A stretch of DNA of 64,000 bases from JBEKTW01 sp049515655 (GCA_049515655.1 JBEKTW010000013.1:1-64000), one strand, 5' to 3'. Counted from the stretch's first letter, positions 35,211 to 44,699 are shown. Program-made: numbers and translations. The notes: generated by a model not told the origin, from the sequence alone.

Positions 35211-35921
35211 ATGATTCAAGCCATCGACCTCACCAAACGTTACGAAGACGGGCTGCTCGCCCTGGACCATCTCAACCTTGACATCCAGCCCGGGCAAATT
35301 TACGCGCTGCTCGGGGCCAACGGCGCGGGGAAAACCACGACCATCAACCTTTTCTTCAACTTCATCGAGCCGACGAGCGGCACGGCAAAAATCAACGGCA
35401 TCGATTGCACGAAGAATCCACTCGACGCCAAGAAACACGCTGCGTACGTTTCGGAAAACGTCATGCTGTACGGCAATTTCACGGCGCGGCAAAATCTCGA
35501 CTTCTTTACGAAACTCGCAGGCAGAAAAGACCTCAAGAAGGAAGATTACCACATGGTCATGCGGGAAGTCGGACTTCCGGAACGAGCGTTTGAACAGCGC
35601 GTGAAAACATTCTCGAAAGGCATGCGGCAGAAGCTCGGCATCGCTATTGCGATCTTGAAGCAGGCCTCCGCCCTCCTGCTGGACGAACCGACATCCGGCC
35701 TCGACCCGAAAGCGGCGGCCGATTTCATCGACCTTTTGCTGAAGCTGAAGGGCGAAGGCAAGGCGATGCTTATCTCAACGCACGACATCTTCCGCGCGAA
35801 GGAGATCGCCGACCGCGTGGGCATTATGAAGGAAGGCATCTTGATCAGCGAGAAAACCAAAGAAGACCTCGAGCAGGAAGACCTGGAAAAGCTGTACCTG
35901 AAGTATATGGAGGTGAGTTGA
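35211..35921 (+). CDS. ABC transporter ATP-binding protein of the ABC-2 cluster
   Basis: A 236-residue ATPase with every motif in place: Walker A GANGAGKT (35-42), Q-loop in FGNFTARQN-type context, signature FSKGMRQKLG, Walker B ALLLDEPTSGLDP and the switch His in ISTHD. It is the only ATPase among six permease genes and most likely powers all of them, alone or in different pairs. The start has a good ribosome site (AAAGGAG, about 13 bases upstream of the ATG with an AT-rich spacer), unlike several neighbours. Cytoplasmic side of the inner membrane. Confidence 0.92.
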   Translation: MIQAIDLTKRYEDGLLALDHLNLDIQPGQIYALLGANGAGKTTTINLFFNFIEPTSGTAKINGIDCTKNPLDAKKHAAYVSENVMLYGNFTARQNLDFFTKLAGRKDLKKEDYHMVMREVGLPERAFEQRVKTFSKGMRQKLGIAIAILKQASALLLDEPTSGLDPKAAADFIDLLLKLKGEGKAMLISTHDIFRAKEIADRVGIMKEGILISEKTKEDLEQEDLEKLYLKYMEVS

Positions 35922-36231
35922 GAAGCCAGAAAGGGAAGGGATGAATCGGTGATTGGGAGAAGGGGTGAATGGGAGAAACGGTGAGGGGTGACATGATCAA
36001 TGGAGAAATGGATTAATGGAGTGATGGAGTAGTCAAGATGATGAGAAAGAACATGCCAGAAACTAGAAGCAAGGGGCCAGAAACCAGAGGCCGAGCCTAA
36101 GGGCCAACAGCTAACAGCCAAAGGCCAAAAGCCCGAGGCCAGAACCAAGAACTAATGACCAATGACGAATGACCAATGACAAATGATAAAGAACCAACAA
36201 CAAGGAACTAACAACCAAGAACTAACAACCA
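35922..36231 (+). repeat. Degenerate short-word repeat array 3
   Basis: Same block order: GAAGCCAGAAAGGG, GAATGGGAGAAACGG, TGGAGTGATGGAGTAG, AGATGATGAG, AGCAAGGGGCCAGAAACC, GCCAACAGCTAACAGCC, AATGACCAATGACG, then GAACCAACAACAAGG words ending AACTAACAACCA directly at the ATG at 36232. No gene in these 310 bases. Confidence 0.85.
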
Positions 36232-37788
36232 ATGGTCTGGCATATCATACGCAAGGAGCTCCTGGTTAACATACTGAGCCTCCGGTTTCTCATCGGATTT
36301 CTCATTGTGGTGCTGATGATGGGGCTGGTCGGATTTGTCCTCGTAAAAGACTATACCGCCCGACGGGATACCTATCTCTCCGATGTGGAGCGCCACAGAG
36401 AAGGACTAAAACAGACAAAAGTGTACTCAACCATCGAGGTGGTGGCGGACTTCCCTCCTTCTCCCCTTTCCGTATTCAGCCGGGGAGTCAGGGACCTGCC
36501 GACCTCAATCCACGTCTCGCCCTACCATATCCCGTCACTGACCGAGGAAGGAGAGTCAGGCAGCAGGATTGAAATAGGAGAAACCAGCAATCGCCCTTAC
36601 AACCCTCTCTTAAGGGTATTTGCCTCGATAGACCTGACGTTCGTGATTAGCACCATACTAAGCCTCTTCGCGATTCTTCTCGTCTTCGACAGCTTCAGCG
36701 GGGAGCGGGAACAGGGGACGTTGAAGCTATTGCTGAGTTCCCCAACCGGACGCCTTCAACTGCTGACCGGAAAATTCCTCGGAGCACTGCTGACTTTGGC
36801 CATACCGCTGACCGTGGGTTTTCTGGAAATAATGACGCTTTGGTTTTTATCCCCCGGAGTTACACTCGACGCCACTTACTGGGCCGGCTTCGGGCTCATC
36901 TATCTTTTTTCATTAGTCTTTTTAGCCGGCTTCCTTGCCCTGGGACTTTTGGTCTCCCTCTTTGCCAGGGAGTCTTCCTCTGGCCTGATGTACCTCCTTC
37001 TCGCATGGGTCCTTGTGGCAATCGTTATTCCGGCGGGAGTGGGGTATCTTGCCGAGTACGCCCGACCCCAAGAATCCGGCAAGAAACTCATGGAGGGACT
37101 GGAAAAGCAATTTTCCGAGACAACAGACAAAGTGAAGTACCAGCAAAAAGGCCCCTGGTGGTATGCAAGCACCGACCGGACGGGCAGTGAAAGCATTCTC
37201 AGCACAACGAAGGAAGAAATATACAACCGCATCGAATACAATAAGAACGTTTTCCCCCTGAAATTCCAATATGCCGCGGACCGGTACCGCCTGCTGGAAG
37301 ACTATGCCATGCGCTTGTTGAGGTGGAAGCAAATGCGCGATGCTCTGACCCGACCGTCTCTCTGCGTCCTGTACAGGAACATTGTGGAAGCAATCTCTGC
37401 AACAGACATAGAAAGCTACGCAAACGCAGTGAAGAGTGCCAGGAATTACCGGGATGCCCTCATGAATTATTTAACGCCGAAGGTGCAAACTGCGGCATGG
37501 TTTACGCGGGTACTCGATTATCCGGAACTGGAACCGACCGAAGAAAACATGAAGTCCTGGAATAAGATAGCCGAGAAAGAAGGGCAGGATGTCTTTTATA
37601 CGAAGATATTGACATGGGACAGGGTGGCCCCGCTTGACCTTAGAGACATGCCCCAGCCACAGATCGCGCTTCCCAGCCTCGCAGAACGCCTTTCGCAGCC
37701 CCTGATTGATGCACTGATTCTGATTGGACTTACGGCCCTGTTTTTTATCCTCTCGCTGTGGAAAGCCTTACGCTACAGAGTATTCTGA
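36232..37788 (+). CDS. ABC-2 type permease, paralogue 3
   Basis: A 518-residue membrane protein, the longest of the set. MVWHIIRKELLVNILSLRFLIGF opens it; a loop of about 110 residues follows, then the helix block after SGEREQGTLKLLLSSPTGRLQLLTGKF, a large soluble loop (about 275-490) and a last helix ending KALRYRVF, which departs from the usual YDVR end. The soluble loop is more divergent than in paralogues 1 and 2. The start follows array word AACTAACAACCA with no Shine-Dalgarno site. Thirty bases separate it from the next permease, so these two are an operon. Confidence 0.85.
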   Translation: MVWHIIRKELLVNILSLRFLIGFLIVVLMMGLVGFVLVKDYTARRDTYLSDVERHREGLKQTKVYSTIEVVADFPPSPLSVFSRGVRDLPTSIHVSPYHIPSLTEEGESGSRIEIGETSNRPYNPLLRVFASIDLTFVISTILSLFAILLVFDSFSGEREQGTLKLLLSSPTGRLQLLTGKFLGALLTLAIPLTVGFLEIMTLWFLSPGVTLDATYWAGFGLIYLFSLVFLAGFLALGLLVSLFARESSSGLMYLLLAWVLVAIVIPAGVGYLAEYARPQESGKKLMEGLEKQFSETTDKVKYQQKGPWWYASTDRTGSESILSTTKEEIYNRIEYNKNVFPLKFQYAADRYRLLEDYAMRLLRWKQMRDALTRPSLCVLYRNIVEAISATDIESYANAVKSARNYRDALMNYLTPKVQTAAWFTRVLDYPELEPTEENMKSWNKIAEKEGQDVFYTKILTWDRVAPLDLRDMPQPQIALPSLAERLSQPLIDALILIGLTALFFILSLWKALRYRVF

Positions 37789-37817
37789 AAGGTTAATATA
37801 AATAGGATGAAGACACC

Positions 37818-39188
37818 ATGTTCTGGACAATCGTAAATAGAGAGTTGATAGATCACATAATGAGTTTCCGTTTCTTCGCCGTTTTTGCTCTCACTATCCT
37901 GCTTATGTCCGCGGGCGTCATGGTTTTTTCCGGAAATTACGAGAAGGCAGTTAGAGAGTACCCACGCTGGGTATCACCGCTGGTTGATGAGAACGGAAAA
38001 ACGAATCTATTCTGGGTTCCTTGTAACGGCGGAGCCCGGATTCGCCGCGCTCCGTCACCGTTAGCCTTTTGCTCGGGAACAGGAGACAAAGAATTGCCAA
38101 ACCAGGCGGCCATAGCAGTTCACGGTCTTGCCGCAGTTGAGAGAACCTCCGAAATTGGAGAGATGCTTTACGGCTCTATCCCGATAGATTGGGCATTCGT
38201 GGTTTCTGTAGTATTGAGTTTTGCTGCGGGACTTCTGACCTACAAGGGAATATCGGGAGAGCGGCGCGACGGGACGCTGACACTGACACTGTCCAATCCT
38301 CTTTCGAAAGCAACACTGCTTTTGGCCAAATATTTCGCGGCAATCCTTGCACTTGCGATTGCATTTACGGCGGCGGCATGCTTCGGCATCATAACGTTAG
38401 AAGTGATGGGAAAAGTTCAGCTCACGGGGGATGACTGGCTGAAGATCGGTCTCTTCGGACTGGCAAGTCTTGTGTACCTTTCCATATTCGTTCTAATCGG
38501 CCTCTTATGTTCCGTATTCACCCAGAGCCCCGTAATCTCGGCAGTCGCTTTTCTCTTCAGCTGGGCAATGCTGGTATTCGTCATTCCGAACCTCGGCGGA
38601 ATTGTGACGGGATTGGTCGAAAATGCCAAAACTCCCTACGAGATAACCAAGATGTCCGAGAGCATCCGGGATAAATATCCTCTCAATCCGGGGATCAGCT
38701 TCGAGCGGGAGGCAGCCGTCAAACTTGAACGCGAGAAAGCCCGCGAGGATTTGTTGATCGAATACGTTCAATCCCTCACCAGGCAGGTTACTCTTGGGCA
38801 GGATATAACCCGGATATCACCGGCATCAGCGTTTTCGTATGCGGCAGAGAACATATCCGGCGGGGGAACGCACCGATTGATGCGCTTCATAGATAACGTT
38901 GTACGCTACCGAGAGGGATTTCTGACAGCGATGATCGCGGCCGACAAAGAAGACACGGCAAGCCAGCATCGCTACGTTCCATGGGCCTGCGGAGGAAGCA
39001 ACTTCTCCCACCGCACGGTTGATCTTGGACAGGCAAAGGAGTTTCGCGACGTTCCTCCGTCATCCACAGAGGGACTGAAAGCGGCATTTTGGGATTTGTT
39101 TTTGCTCATTCTCTACAATATGGTAGCATTTGCGATCGCCTTTTGGCGTTTTGCCCGCCAGGACGTTGCTCCGACGCCGGGGGTGTAA
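37818..39188 (+). CDS. ABC-2 type permease, paralogue 4
   Basis: A 456-residue paralogue starting MFWTIVNRELIDHIMSFRFFAVFAL, with an external loop, helices after SGERRDGTLTLTLSNPLSKATLLLAKY, a soluble loop from about 270 and a last helix ending FARQDVAPTPGV. The RPPS-like motif of paralogues 1 and 2 reads RRAPSPLAFCS here. AGGATG lies before the start, and only 29 bases separate it from paralogue 3, without an array. Confidence 0.85.
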   Translation: MFWTIVNRELIDHIMSFRFFAVFALTILLMSAGVMVFSGNYEKAVREYPRWVSPLVDENGKTNLFWVPCNGGARIRRAPSPLAFCSGTGDKELPNQAAIAVHGLAAVERTSEIGEMLYGSIPIDWAFVVSVVLSFAAGLLTYKGISGERRDGTLTLTLSNPLSKATLLLAKYFAAILALAIAFTAAACFGIITLEVMGKVQLTGDDWLKIGLFGLASLVYLSIFVLIGLLCSVFTQSPVISAVAFLFSWAMLVFVIPNLGGIVTGLVENAKTPYEITKMSESIRDKYPLNPGISFEREAAVKLEREKAREDLLIEYVQSLTRQVTLGQDITRISPASAFSYAAENISGGGTHRLMRFIDNVVRYREGFLTAMIAADKEDTASQHRYVPWACGGSNFSHRTVDLGQAKEFRDVPPSSTEGLKAAFWDLFLLILYNMVAFAIAFWRFARQDVAPTPGV

Positions 39189-39415
39189 GGAGATAGGAAA
39201 AGTCAAGAAGCAAGAAGTCAGAAAAGCAAGTAGTTGAGATATGTCATGACATTTTTTAATTTTTCATTTTTCATTTTTCATTTTTCATTGATAGCTAATA
39301 GCCAAAGGCCAAAAGCCCGAGGCCAGAACCAAGAACTAATGACCAATGACCAATGACAAATGACAAATGACAAAGAACCAACAACAAGGAACTAACAACC
39401 AAGAATTAACAACCA
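39189..39415 (+). repeat. Degenerate short-word repeat array 4
   Basis: Contains GAAGCAAGAAGTCAGAA, a perfect palindrome ATGTCATGACAT, about four TTTTTCA heptamers in tandem (39253-39290), GCTAATAGCCAAAGGCC, AATGACCAATGAC / AAATGACAAATGAC and GAACCAACAACAAGG words, ending AATTAACAACCA at the ATG at 39416. Confidence 0.85.
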
Positions 39416-40753
39416 ATGATCTGGACAATCGCCAAAAGAGAGTTTCTTGAATACATAAAGTCGATGAAATTCCTGATCGGGTTTTTGACCACCCTCGCGC
39501 TAATCATCATCAGCACTTTCATAAATGCGGGTGACTACAGCCAACGAAAGCAGGATTACATCTCAGCGCAGGAGGAAATGAAATCGGATGTTTCCTATAT
39601 CCGGGTTTACCGTCCGCCGGAAGTATTCAGCACGCTTGTCCAGGGGAAGGACCGGAAGCTGGGAAATCGCCTCGAAATGACGTTCCTCCATCTCCCGCCA
39701 AGAACCACGGGATACATGGGCGAAGGGGCAAGTCAGCATCACCGGTACGTTGCGGGTTTTTCGGCTATCGACTATGCGTTCGTGGTCAGGATCATCCTGA
39801 GCCTGATGGTGATCTTCCTGATCTATAATGCCGTCAACGGGGAAAAATCACAGGGCACATTACGGCTGATCTACGCGAATTCCATCCCCAGGCATGTGCT
39901 GCTGCTCGGTAAGTTTGTCGGCGGCTTGACGATCATCCTGCTCGTCCTGCTCATCGGCACGATCGTCTCGCTTCTCATCCTGATATTTAGTCCCGCAATC
40001 TCGCTGAGCAGTGCCGATTCGATCCGCTTCCTCTGTATTTTCAGCGTGTCAGCTCTCTACCTGACATGCTTCTGCACACTGAGTCTCTTTATCTCCGTGA
40101 TCGTCGACCGTCCCTCGATAGCCCTGACGATCCTCCTGCAGGTCTGGATCTTCCTCAGCATTATTTATCCCAACCTTGCCACCGTCGCAGCCGAAAACTG
40201 GTACAAACTTCCGAGCGACCAGGAAATCATTCAGCAGAAACGAGCGGCATTCCAGAAATATGAAGATGAACTCGCCAGGAATGAAGCAGAATTCAACAAA
40301 CAGATCATGAGCGGACAGTACGCTTCGGGCGACATTCTGCAGAAAAACGTCGAGCTGAAATCGAAAAAGGCCGAAGTCGAACACGGCGTCGATCTCGATT
40401 TCAGCAGGCAGTTGACCCGACAGCTTGAACTGGCGCAGACGCTTTCAATCCTTTCGCCGGCGGCACTCTACGACCAAGCAACGATCCGTTATGCACGAAC
40501 CGGAATGGAGCAATTCGAGAAATTCATGGATGCGGTCTCCCGCCAGTGGCAGGAGCATGTAGCTCTCGAAAAACTCCAAGCCCAGAACCCTGAGGAGGGG
40601 TACAAGAAGACACTTTCGGCCTTCGGCTTCGAATCCGAATCGATCTCCCGGAGCTTCGTTGCAACAGTTCCACAGATCATCATTCTCTTACTGTTCAGCG
40701 TGATCTTCTTCATGCTGGCATACTTGAGTTTTCTTAGAAAAGATGTGAGGTGA
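39416..40753 (+). CDS. ABC-2 type permease, paralogue 5
   Basis: A 445-residue paralogue: MIWTIAKREFLEYIKSMKFLIGF start, YRPPEVFSTLVQG in the first loop, helices after NGEKSQGTLRLIYANSIPRHVLLLGKF, a soluble loop with a charged helical part (about 260-410) and final helix ending FLRKDVR. The start sits on the array word AATTAACAACCA without a Shine-Dalgarno site. The stop is four bases before the next ATG, so it is in an operon with paralogue 6. Confidence 0.85.
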   Translation: MIWTIAKREFLEYIKSMKFLIGFLTTLALIIISTFINAGDYSQRKQDYISAQEEMKSDVSYIRVYRPPEVFSTLVQGKDRKLGNRLEMTFLHLPPRTTGYMGEGASQHHRYVAGFSAIDYAFVVRIILSLMVIFLIYNAVNGEKSQGTLRLIYANSIPRHVLLLGKFVGGLTIILLVLLIGTIVSLLILIFSPAISLSSADSIRFLCIFSVSALYLTCFCTLSLFISVIVDRPSIALTILLQVWIFLSIIYPNLATVAAENWYKLPSDQEIIQQKRAAFQKYEDELARNEAEFNKQIMSGQYASGDILQKNVELKSKKAEVEHGVDLDFSRQLTRQLELAQTLSILSPAALYDQATIRYARTGMEQFEKFMDAVSRQWQEHVALEKLQAQNPEEGYKKTLSAFGFESESISRSFVATVPQIIILLLFSVIFFMLAYLSFLRKDVR

Positions 40754-40757
40754 CGCC

Positions 40758-42158
40758 ATGGCGACCATCATCAAAAGAGAGCTCCTCGATCATCTGCAGA
40801 GCATTCAATTCAACGTGCTGCTGGGGGTCACCATCATCCTCTTCGCCGCCAACGGCCTTATTTTTTCAAAACGATGCAACCAGCAAATGACCTGGTATTC
40901 ACAAAACGTCACGACGGCGCAGCAGCATCCCAGCACTCAGTCAACCGAGCTTTACGTACGCCCTGGTTCGCTCATTTTTGTATCGGAAGGCGGAGACAAG
41001 TACAGTCCCTCCGCATACAAGCTCGAACCGAAAGGAGAATTAACCTCTTTACCCAATGAACCGCGTAATTACAAAATGCCCGAGTTCCCTGAACTGGATT
41101 GGTCGTTCATCATCAAGATCCTGTTCAGCCTCTACGTGCTGCTTCTCGGGTACGACACAATCTCAGGGGAGAAAGAATTGGGAACACTGCGTCAGGTTCT
41201 TTCCCAGCCGCTCGGACGCTTTAAACTGCTGATTGCAAAATACACTGCCATCATGCTGACGGTGATGGTTCCCTTTATCATCGGCATGCTGATCAGCCTC
41301 GTCATTGTCGGGATATCCATTCCGTCGATATTCACCATCGGCAACCTCACACGGATACTCATGGAGTTTTTCCTTGCGCTCATGTACCTATCGATCTTTG
41401 CTTTCTTAAGTCTGCTGGTCTCATCCCTCATCCACCAGTCTTCACTCGTGCTTCTGACGCTACTCGTGGTCTGGGCGCTTTTCGCAATCATCCTGCCCAA
41501 TGTATCCGGCATCCTGGCGGAGAAATTCTCCGGCGTACCCAGCGAATACAACACGGCAAAGCAACTCGGGCCGATAATCAGGCAGCACGTGTGGGCAAAG
41601 ATCGGGAAGATCGGGAAAAGAGTGGACAGCGGTGAGTTGAAAACCGAGGAGGAGGTCAGGCGTGAGACGGATCAGGCGTTCAATGAAGGACAGGAAGACC
41701 TGACCAGATACTATAATTCGTATTACCAAATCATGAAACAGCGTACAGCGCTCGCGCATGATTTGTCCCGGGTGTCCCCCACCGCTCTGTTCCAGTATGC
41801 CTCCGAAAACCTCGCCGAAACAGGCGTAAACCGCGAAGAACAATTCGTCGCAGATGCAAAGGAGTATTCCACGACGTACGATCAATATATTTTGAAGAAG
41901 GTCGGTAAACTAGTGCCGGTATCACGCTGGTCGTTCGGAACAAATATGACCATTAATGGCAAACCGACCATGATAAGGTCACCATACCCCGAAGACTATA
42001 AGGGAGATAAATCCGATTTCCCACAATTCACGGAAAGTCAGCCCTCCATAACGACCAACCTGCAGAACGCGATGGTGGACTTGATCGGTTTGATACTCTG
42101 GAATTTTGTTCTGGCAGTGTTCGCATTCCGGGCGGTATTAAGGACGGACGTAAGATGA
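40758..42158 (+). CDS. ABC-2 type permease, paralogue 6
   Basis: A 466-residue paralogue: ATIIKRELLDHLQSIQFNVLLG start, YVRPGSLIFVSEGG in the first loop, helices after SGEKELGTLRQVLSQPLGRFKLLIAKY, a soluble loop (about 265-430) and last helix ending AVLRTDVR. A GAGG ribosome site overlaps the end of paralogue 5. The shared charged C-terminus (xDVR) in paralogues 1, 2, 5 and 6 may be a contact or targeting signal; this is inference. Confidence 0.85.
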   Translation: MATIIKRELLDHLQSIQFNVLLGVTIILFAANGLIFSKRCNQQMTWYSQNVTTAQQHPSTQSTELYVRPGSLIFVSEGGDKYSPSAYKLEPKGELTSLPNEPRNYKMPEFPELDWSFIIKILFSLYVLLLGYDTISGEKELGTLRQVLSQPLGRFKLLIAKYTAIMLTVMVPFIIGMLISLVIVGISIPSIFTIGNLTRILMEFFLALMYLSIFAFLSLLVSSLIHQSSLVLLTLLVVWALFAIILPNVSGILAEKFSGVPSEYNTAKQLGPIIRQHVWAKIGKIGKRVDSGELKTEEEVRRETDQAFNEGQEDLTRYYNSYYQIMKQRTALAHDLSRVSPTALFQYASENLAETGVNREEQFVADAKEYSTTYDQYILKKVGKLVPVSRWSFGTNMTINGKPTMIRSPYPEDYKGDKSDFPQFTESQPSITTNLQNAMVDLIGLILWNFVLAVFAFRAVLRTDVR

Positions 42159-42480
42159 GATATCAGAACCCAGAATACAGAAGTCAGAAGACAGAAAGGA
42201 AGTAGTTGAGATGATGAGATTTTGAGTAGGTGAGATGGTAAGAACGGGAGAGGGTGAAACGGTGAATGGGTGAGATTTTGAGATGATGAGATAGACGGGT
42301 AATGACATTGCTGAGATTGTGAGACGAAGAAGCCAAAAGCCAATAGCTAAAAGCCAACAGCCCCAGGCCAAAACAAGGGACTAATGACCAATGACTAATG
42401 ACCAGTTACCAATGACCAATGACAACGAACTGTCAACTAATAACCACGAACTAAGAACCAACAACCACGAACTGACAACT
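42159..42480 (+). repeat. Degenerate short-word repeat array 5
   Basis: Starts GATATCAGAACCCAGAATACAG, then GAAGTCAGAAGACAG, GAGATGATGAGATTTTGAG, GGAGAGGGTGAAACGG, GCCAAAAGCCAATAGC, AATGACCAATGACTAATGAC, and CACGAACTAAGAACC words ending AACTGACAACT directly at the ATG at 42481. The last 90 bases are open in the frame of the next gene, but they encode only array words. Confidence 0.85.
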
Positions 42481-43941
42481 ATGTATCGAATAATTGCAAT
42501 CATACTGTTACTCTGGACCGGATTTGCCTCCAGCCAGATGCTGTACAATCCCAACGACGAGCGGTTCAAATCCCTCTACCTGGAGAAAGTTCTGACTGAT
42601 TACAGATTCCAGAAGGGGGAATTCGAGCGTCAGAAAATGCTCCACGACAAAGGCCTTATATCGGAAAAGGAGTTCAGCGAGTCGGAGGCAAACTTCAAGA
42701 ACGCCCAGGTCACGTACCAGCAGGCTGTCCTCTCGCTCGCGTTCGAGCAGCCGCATATCACGATTGAAAAAGCGATCAAATACCAGGCGAGAGACGGAAA
42801 GAAAAGAGTCAAACTGACACTCATCAACACAACCGGCGGCCTGATCGAAGGAAAGAAGGTCGAGCTGGAAGACATTCAGGGAATCCGCGTAGACCAGATA
42901 TCGAACGTGTACGTCTCACTGCTGGATGCCCAGCATGCGATTATCAGTCAACCGTACGAGATTAAAATCGTTGCCATGCAGCAGAACGAGCCGATTGACG
43001 TCGACTTCTTTCTCCTCCAGGACCTCGACAACGTCACTGTGCGATGCGTCTACGGCGACAAGTCCGAGGAGAAGACAATTTTTCTGCAGAAAGACGTGAG
43101 CGCCAACCGGGTGCTTCTCACATCGGCAGAGTTCTCTCAGGAAGCGGACCTCGGCACGCGCGCGACTTACGACCTGACGCTGGAGCTTTTTTCGAGCATG
43201 GACAACGTCTACAAGTTCGCCGTGCTGAATCTTCCCCATCAGATCTCTTCCGATTTTCTCGATGCGACGACGAATGCGCGACTTTCGCAGGTGAAGTTTT
43301 CCCAGGATGTCAACACGCGCAAGGTTTCACTGGCCATCTATCTGCCCGACCGGTATGACAGCAGCACGGTTGTAATCGATCGGCCGATGAAGTTTTTTGC
43401 CGCCGTCGTCCCCCAGTCCGAAGCCGACAAGATATCCGAAAGGATGTACACCGCCGACGAGCTTGACCGGATGAACATCAGCTACCTCCGTCTCGAGCTG
43501 GTGCCGCGCGGCGTCGGACGCATCCAGGTCAGGGCGACAAATTTTTACCAGGAAATCAAGCCGGGCGAAAAAGTCCAGATGAATTTGACGATTTATAATG
43601 ACGGCACCCGGCGGCTGGACAATATCAAGGTGACCGCGGATGTGCCGTTGAATTGGACCGCCGCCATTACCCCCGACCTGCTCTCGAGCCTGTCCCCCGG
43701 CAAGGAGGGAGCGGTCGCCGTTTCCATTGTTCCCCCGGCGGACGTCAACGTCGGCGACTACGAAGTGACTATCAAGACAGAATCATTCGCGAGCAACCGG
43801 AAGGTTGACAGCGAAGACAAAAAGATCCGCATTCACATCGCCTCCAGCACCAACATCCTCGGAACCGCAATACTCATTCTCTTGCTTGTCGGCGTATTGG
43901 TGGGAGTGGTCGTGTTTGGAGTGAAGTTGAGTCGGAAGTGA
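42481..43941 (+). CDS. NEW3-domain membrane protein of the ABC-2 cluster
   Basis: Taken from ATG 42481, 486 residues. It has a signal peptide (about 1-18), a short helical segment (about 45-85, 'DKGLISEKEFSESEANFKNAQ') like the coiled coil of efflux proteins, beta-rich domains, a NEW3-type domain (about 360-455, 'GEKVQMNLTIYNDGTRRLDNIKVTADVPLNW') and a C-terminal membrane helix followed by KLSRK. The bulk should face the periplasm, anchored at the C-terminus. It likely serves as a partner of the ABC-2 transporter. A fragment of a paralogue lies at 53726-53812. The frame is open 90 bases further upstream only across array words. Confidence 0.8.
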   Translation: MYRIIAIILLLWTGFASSQMLYNPNDERFKSLYLEKVLTDYRFQKGEFERQKMLHDKGLISEKEFSESEANFKNAQVTYQQAVLSLAFEQPHITIEKAIKYQARDGKKRVKLTLINTTGGLIEGKKVELEDIQGIRVDQISNVYVSLLDAQHAIISQPYEIKIVAMQQNEPIDVDFFLLQDLDNVTVRCVYGDKSEEKTIFLQKDVSANRVLLTSAEFSQEADLGTRATYDLTLELFSSMDNVYKFAVLNLPHQISSDFLDATTNARLSQVKFSQDVNTRKVSLAIYLPDRYDSSTVVIDRPMKFFAAVVPQSEADKISERMYTADELDRMNISYLRLELVPRGVGRIQVRATNFYQEIKPGEKVQMNLTIYNDGTRRLDNIKVTADVPLNWTAAITPDLLSSLSPGKEGAVAVSIVPPADVNVGDYEVTIKTESFASNRKVDSEDKKIRIHIASSTNILGTAILILLLVGVLVGVVVFGVKLSRK

Positions 43942-44240
43942 GTTGGGAAGGCAGAAGACAGAATTCAGAAGGCAGAAAAGGAAGTAGTTGAGATAATAAG
44001 ACTATGAGAGGGAGAAACGGTGAGTGGGAGAGAGGGTGAAAGTATGAGATGATGAGATTGTGAGACGCAACAAGCCAAAAGCTAAAAGCCAATAGCTAAA
44101 GGCCAGAAGCCCGAGGCCAGAAGTAAGAACAAATGACAAAGAACCAATGACAAATGACTAATGATCAATGATTAATGACAAATGACGAAGAACCAATAAC
44201 AAGGAACCAACAACCACGAACTGACAACAAAGAATAAATA
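43942..44240 (+). repeat. Degenerate short-word repeat array 6
   Basis: Same order as the others: GAAGGCAGAAGACAG, GAGGGAGAAACGGTGAG, ATGATGAGATTGTGAG, GCCAAAAGCTAAAAGCC, AATGACAAATGACTAATGATC and GAACCAATAACAAGGAACC words. It is followed by a minus-strand gene, so here it does not lead into a start codon. The 44241-44326 remainder has no called gene. Confidence 0.85.
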
Positions 44241-44326
44241 ACTCAGATGCCGGATTTGTGGATCAATCCTCCAGCAAGTCTTCCAACCCGTCGCTAAGCA
44301 AATACTCTCCCTTGTAAAACAGCTTG

Positions 44327-44692
44327 TTATTTCTGAGGTTTTGAGCGGCGGTTATATCGTGCGGATTTGAATCCCAGGATCGTGAGCGCAGTTACTGCAG
44401 CCAGGCCCGCACCCCAGTTCAGCGAGTGGCTGAGAAGGTCATTAACCGTATCTTGGTTCGGTAACAATTGGGGGGTTATACGCCAAAGCAAAGCTAACCA
44501 TGTGCCAAGAGCAAGCAACGATATACCTATCACTATGAACAGCCAGGACTCAAGCATCCGAAGTTTAGGCTTCGGCTCCGGCATGGTTTTCCCCATCCGC
44601 TGGTATTCAAGGGACTCACAAAAGGTATGCCTTCGCTCCTGGCGCTCGAATACGAACAAAACAAGAACTGCAATGAGATAGAGAATGATCAT
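44327..44692 (-). CDS. Small membrane protein, DUF6249-like, copy 2
   Basis: A 121-residue protein with three hydrophobic segments (1-14, about 47-70 and 87-107). A basic stretch after the first helix (RQERRHTFCESLEYQRMGKT) resembles that of the upstream neighbour and of DUF6249-type proteins, which often accompany ECF sigma factors. Function unknown. Eight bases separate it from the upstream gene, so the two are an operon transcribed away from the sigma gene. Confidence 0.6.
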   Translation of the reverse strand: MIILYLIAVLVLFVFERQERRHTFCESLEYQRMGKTMPEPKPKLRMLESWLFIVIGISLLALGTWLALLWRITPQLLPNQDTVNDLLSHSLNWGAGLAAVTALTILGFKSARYNRRSKPQK

Positions 44693-44699
44693 GTGGTTG

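Noticed and set aside
42391..42480. Upstream extension of the NEW3 gene by 30 codons
   Set aside because: The extension translates only repeat words (TNDQ/TNNHEL types); ATG 42481 starts a normal signal peptide.
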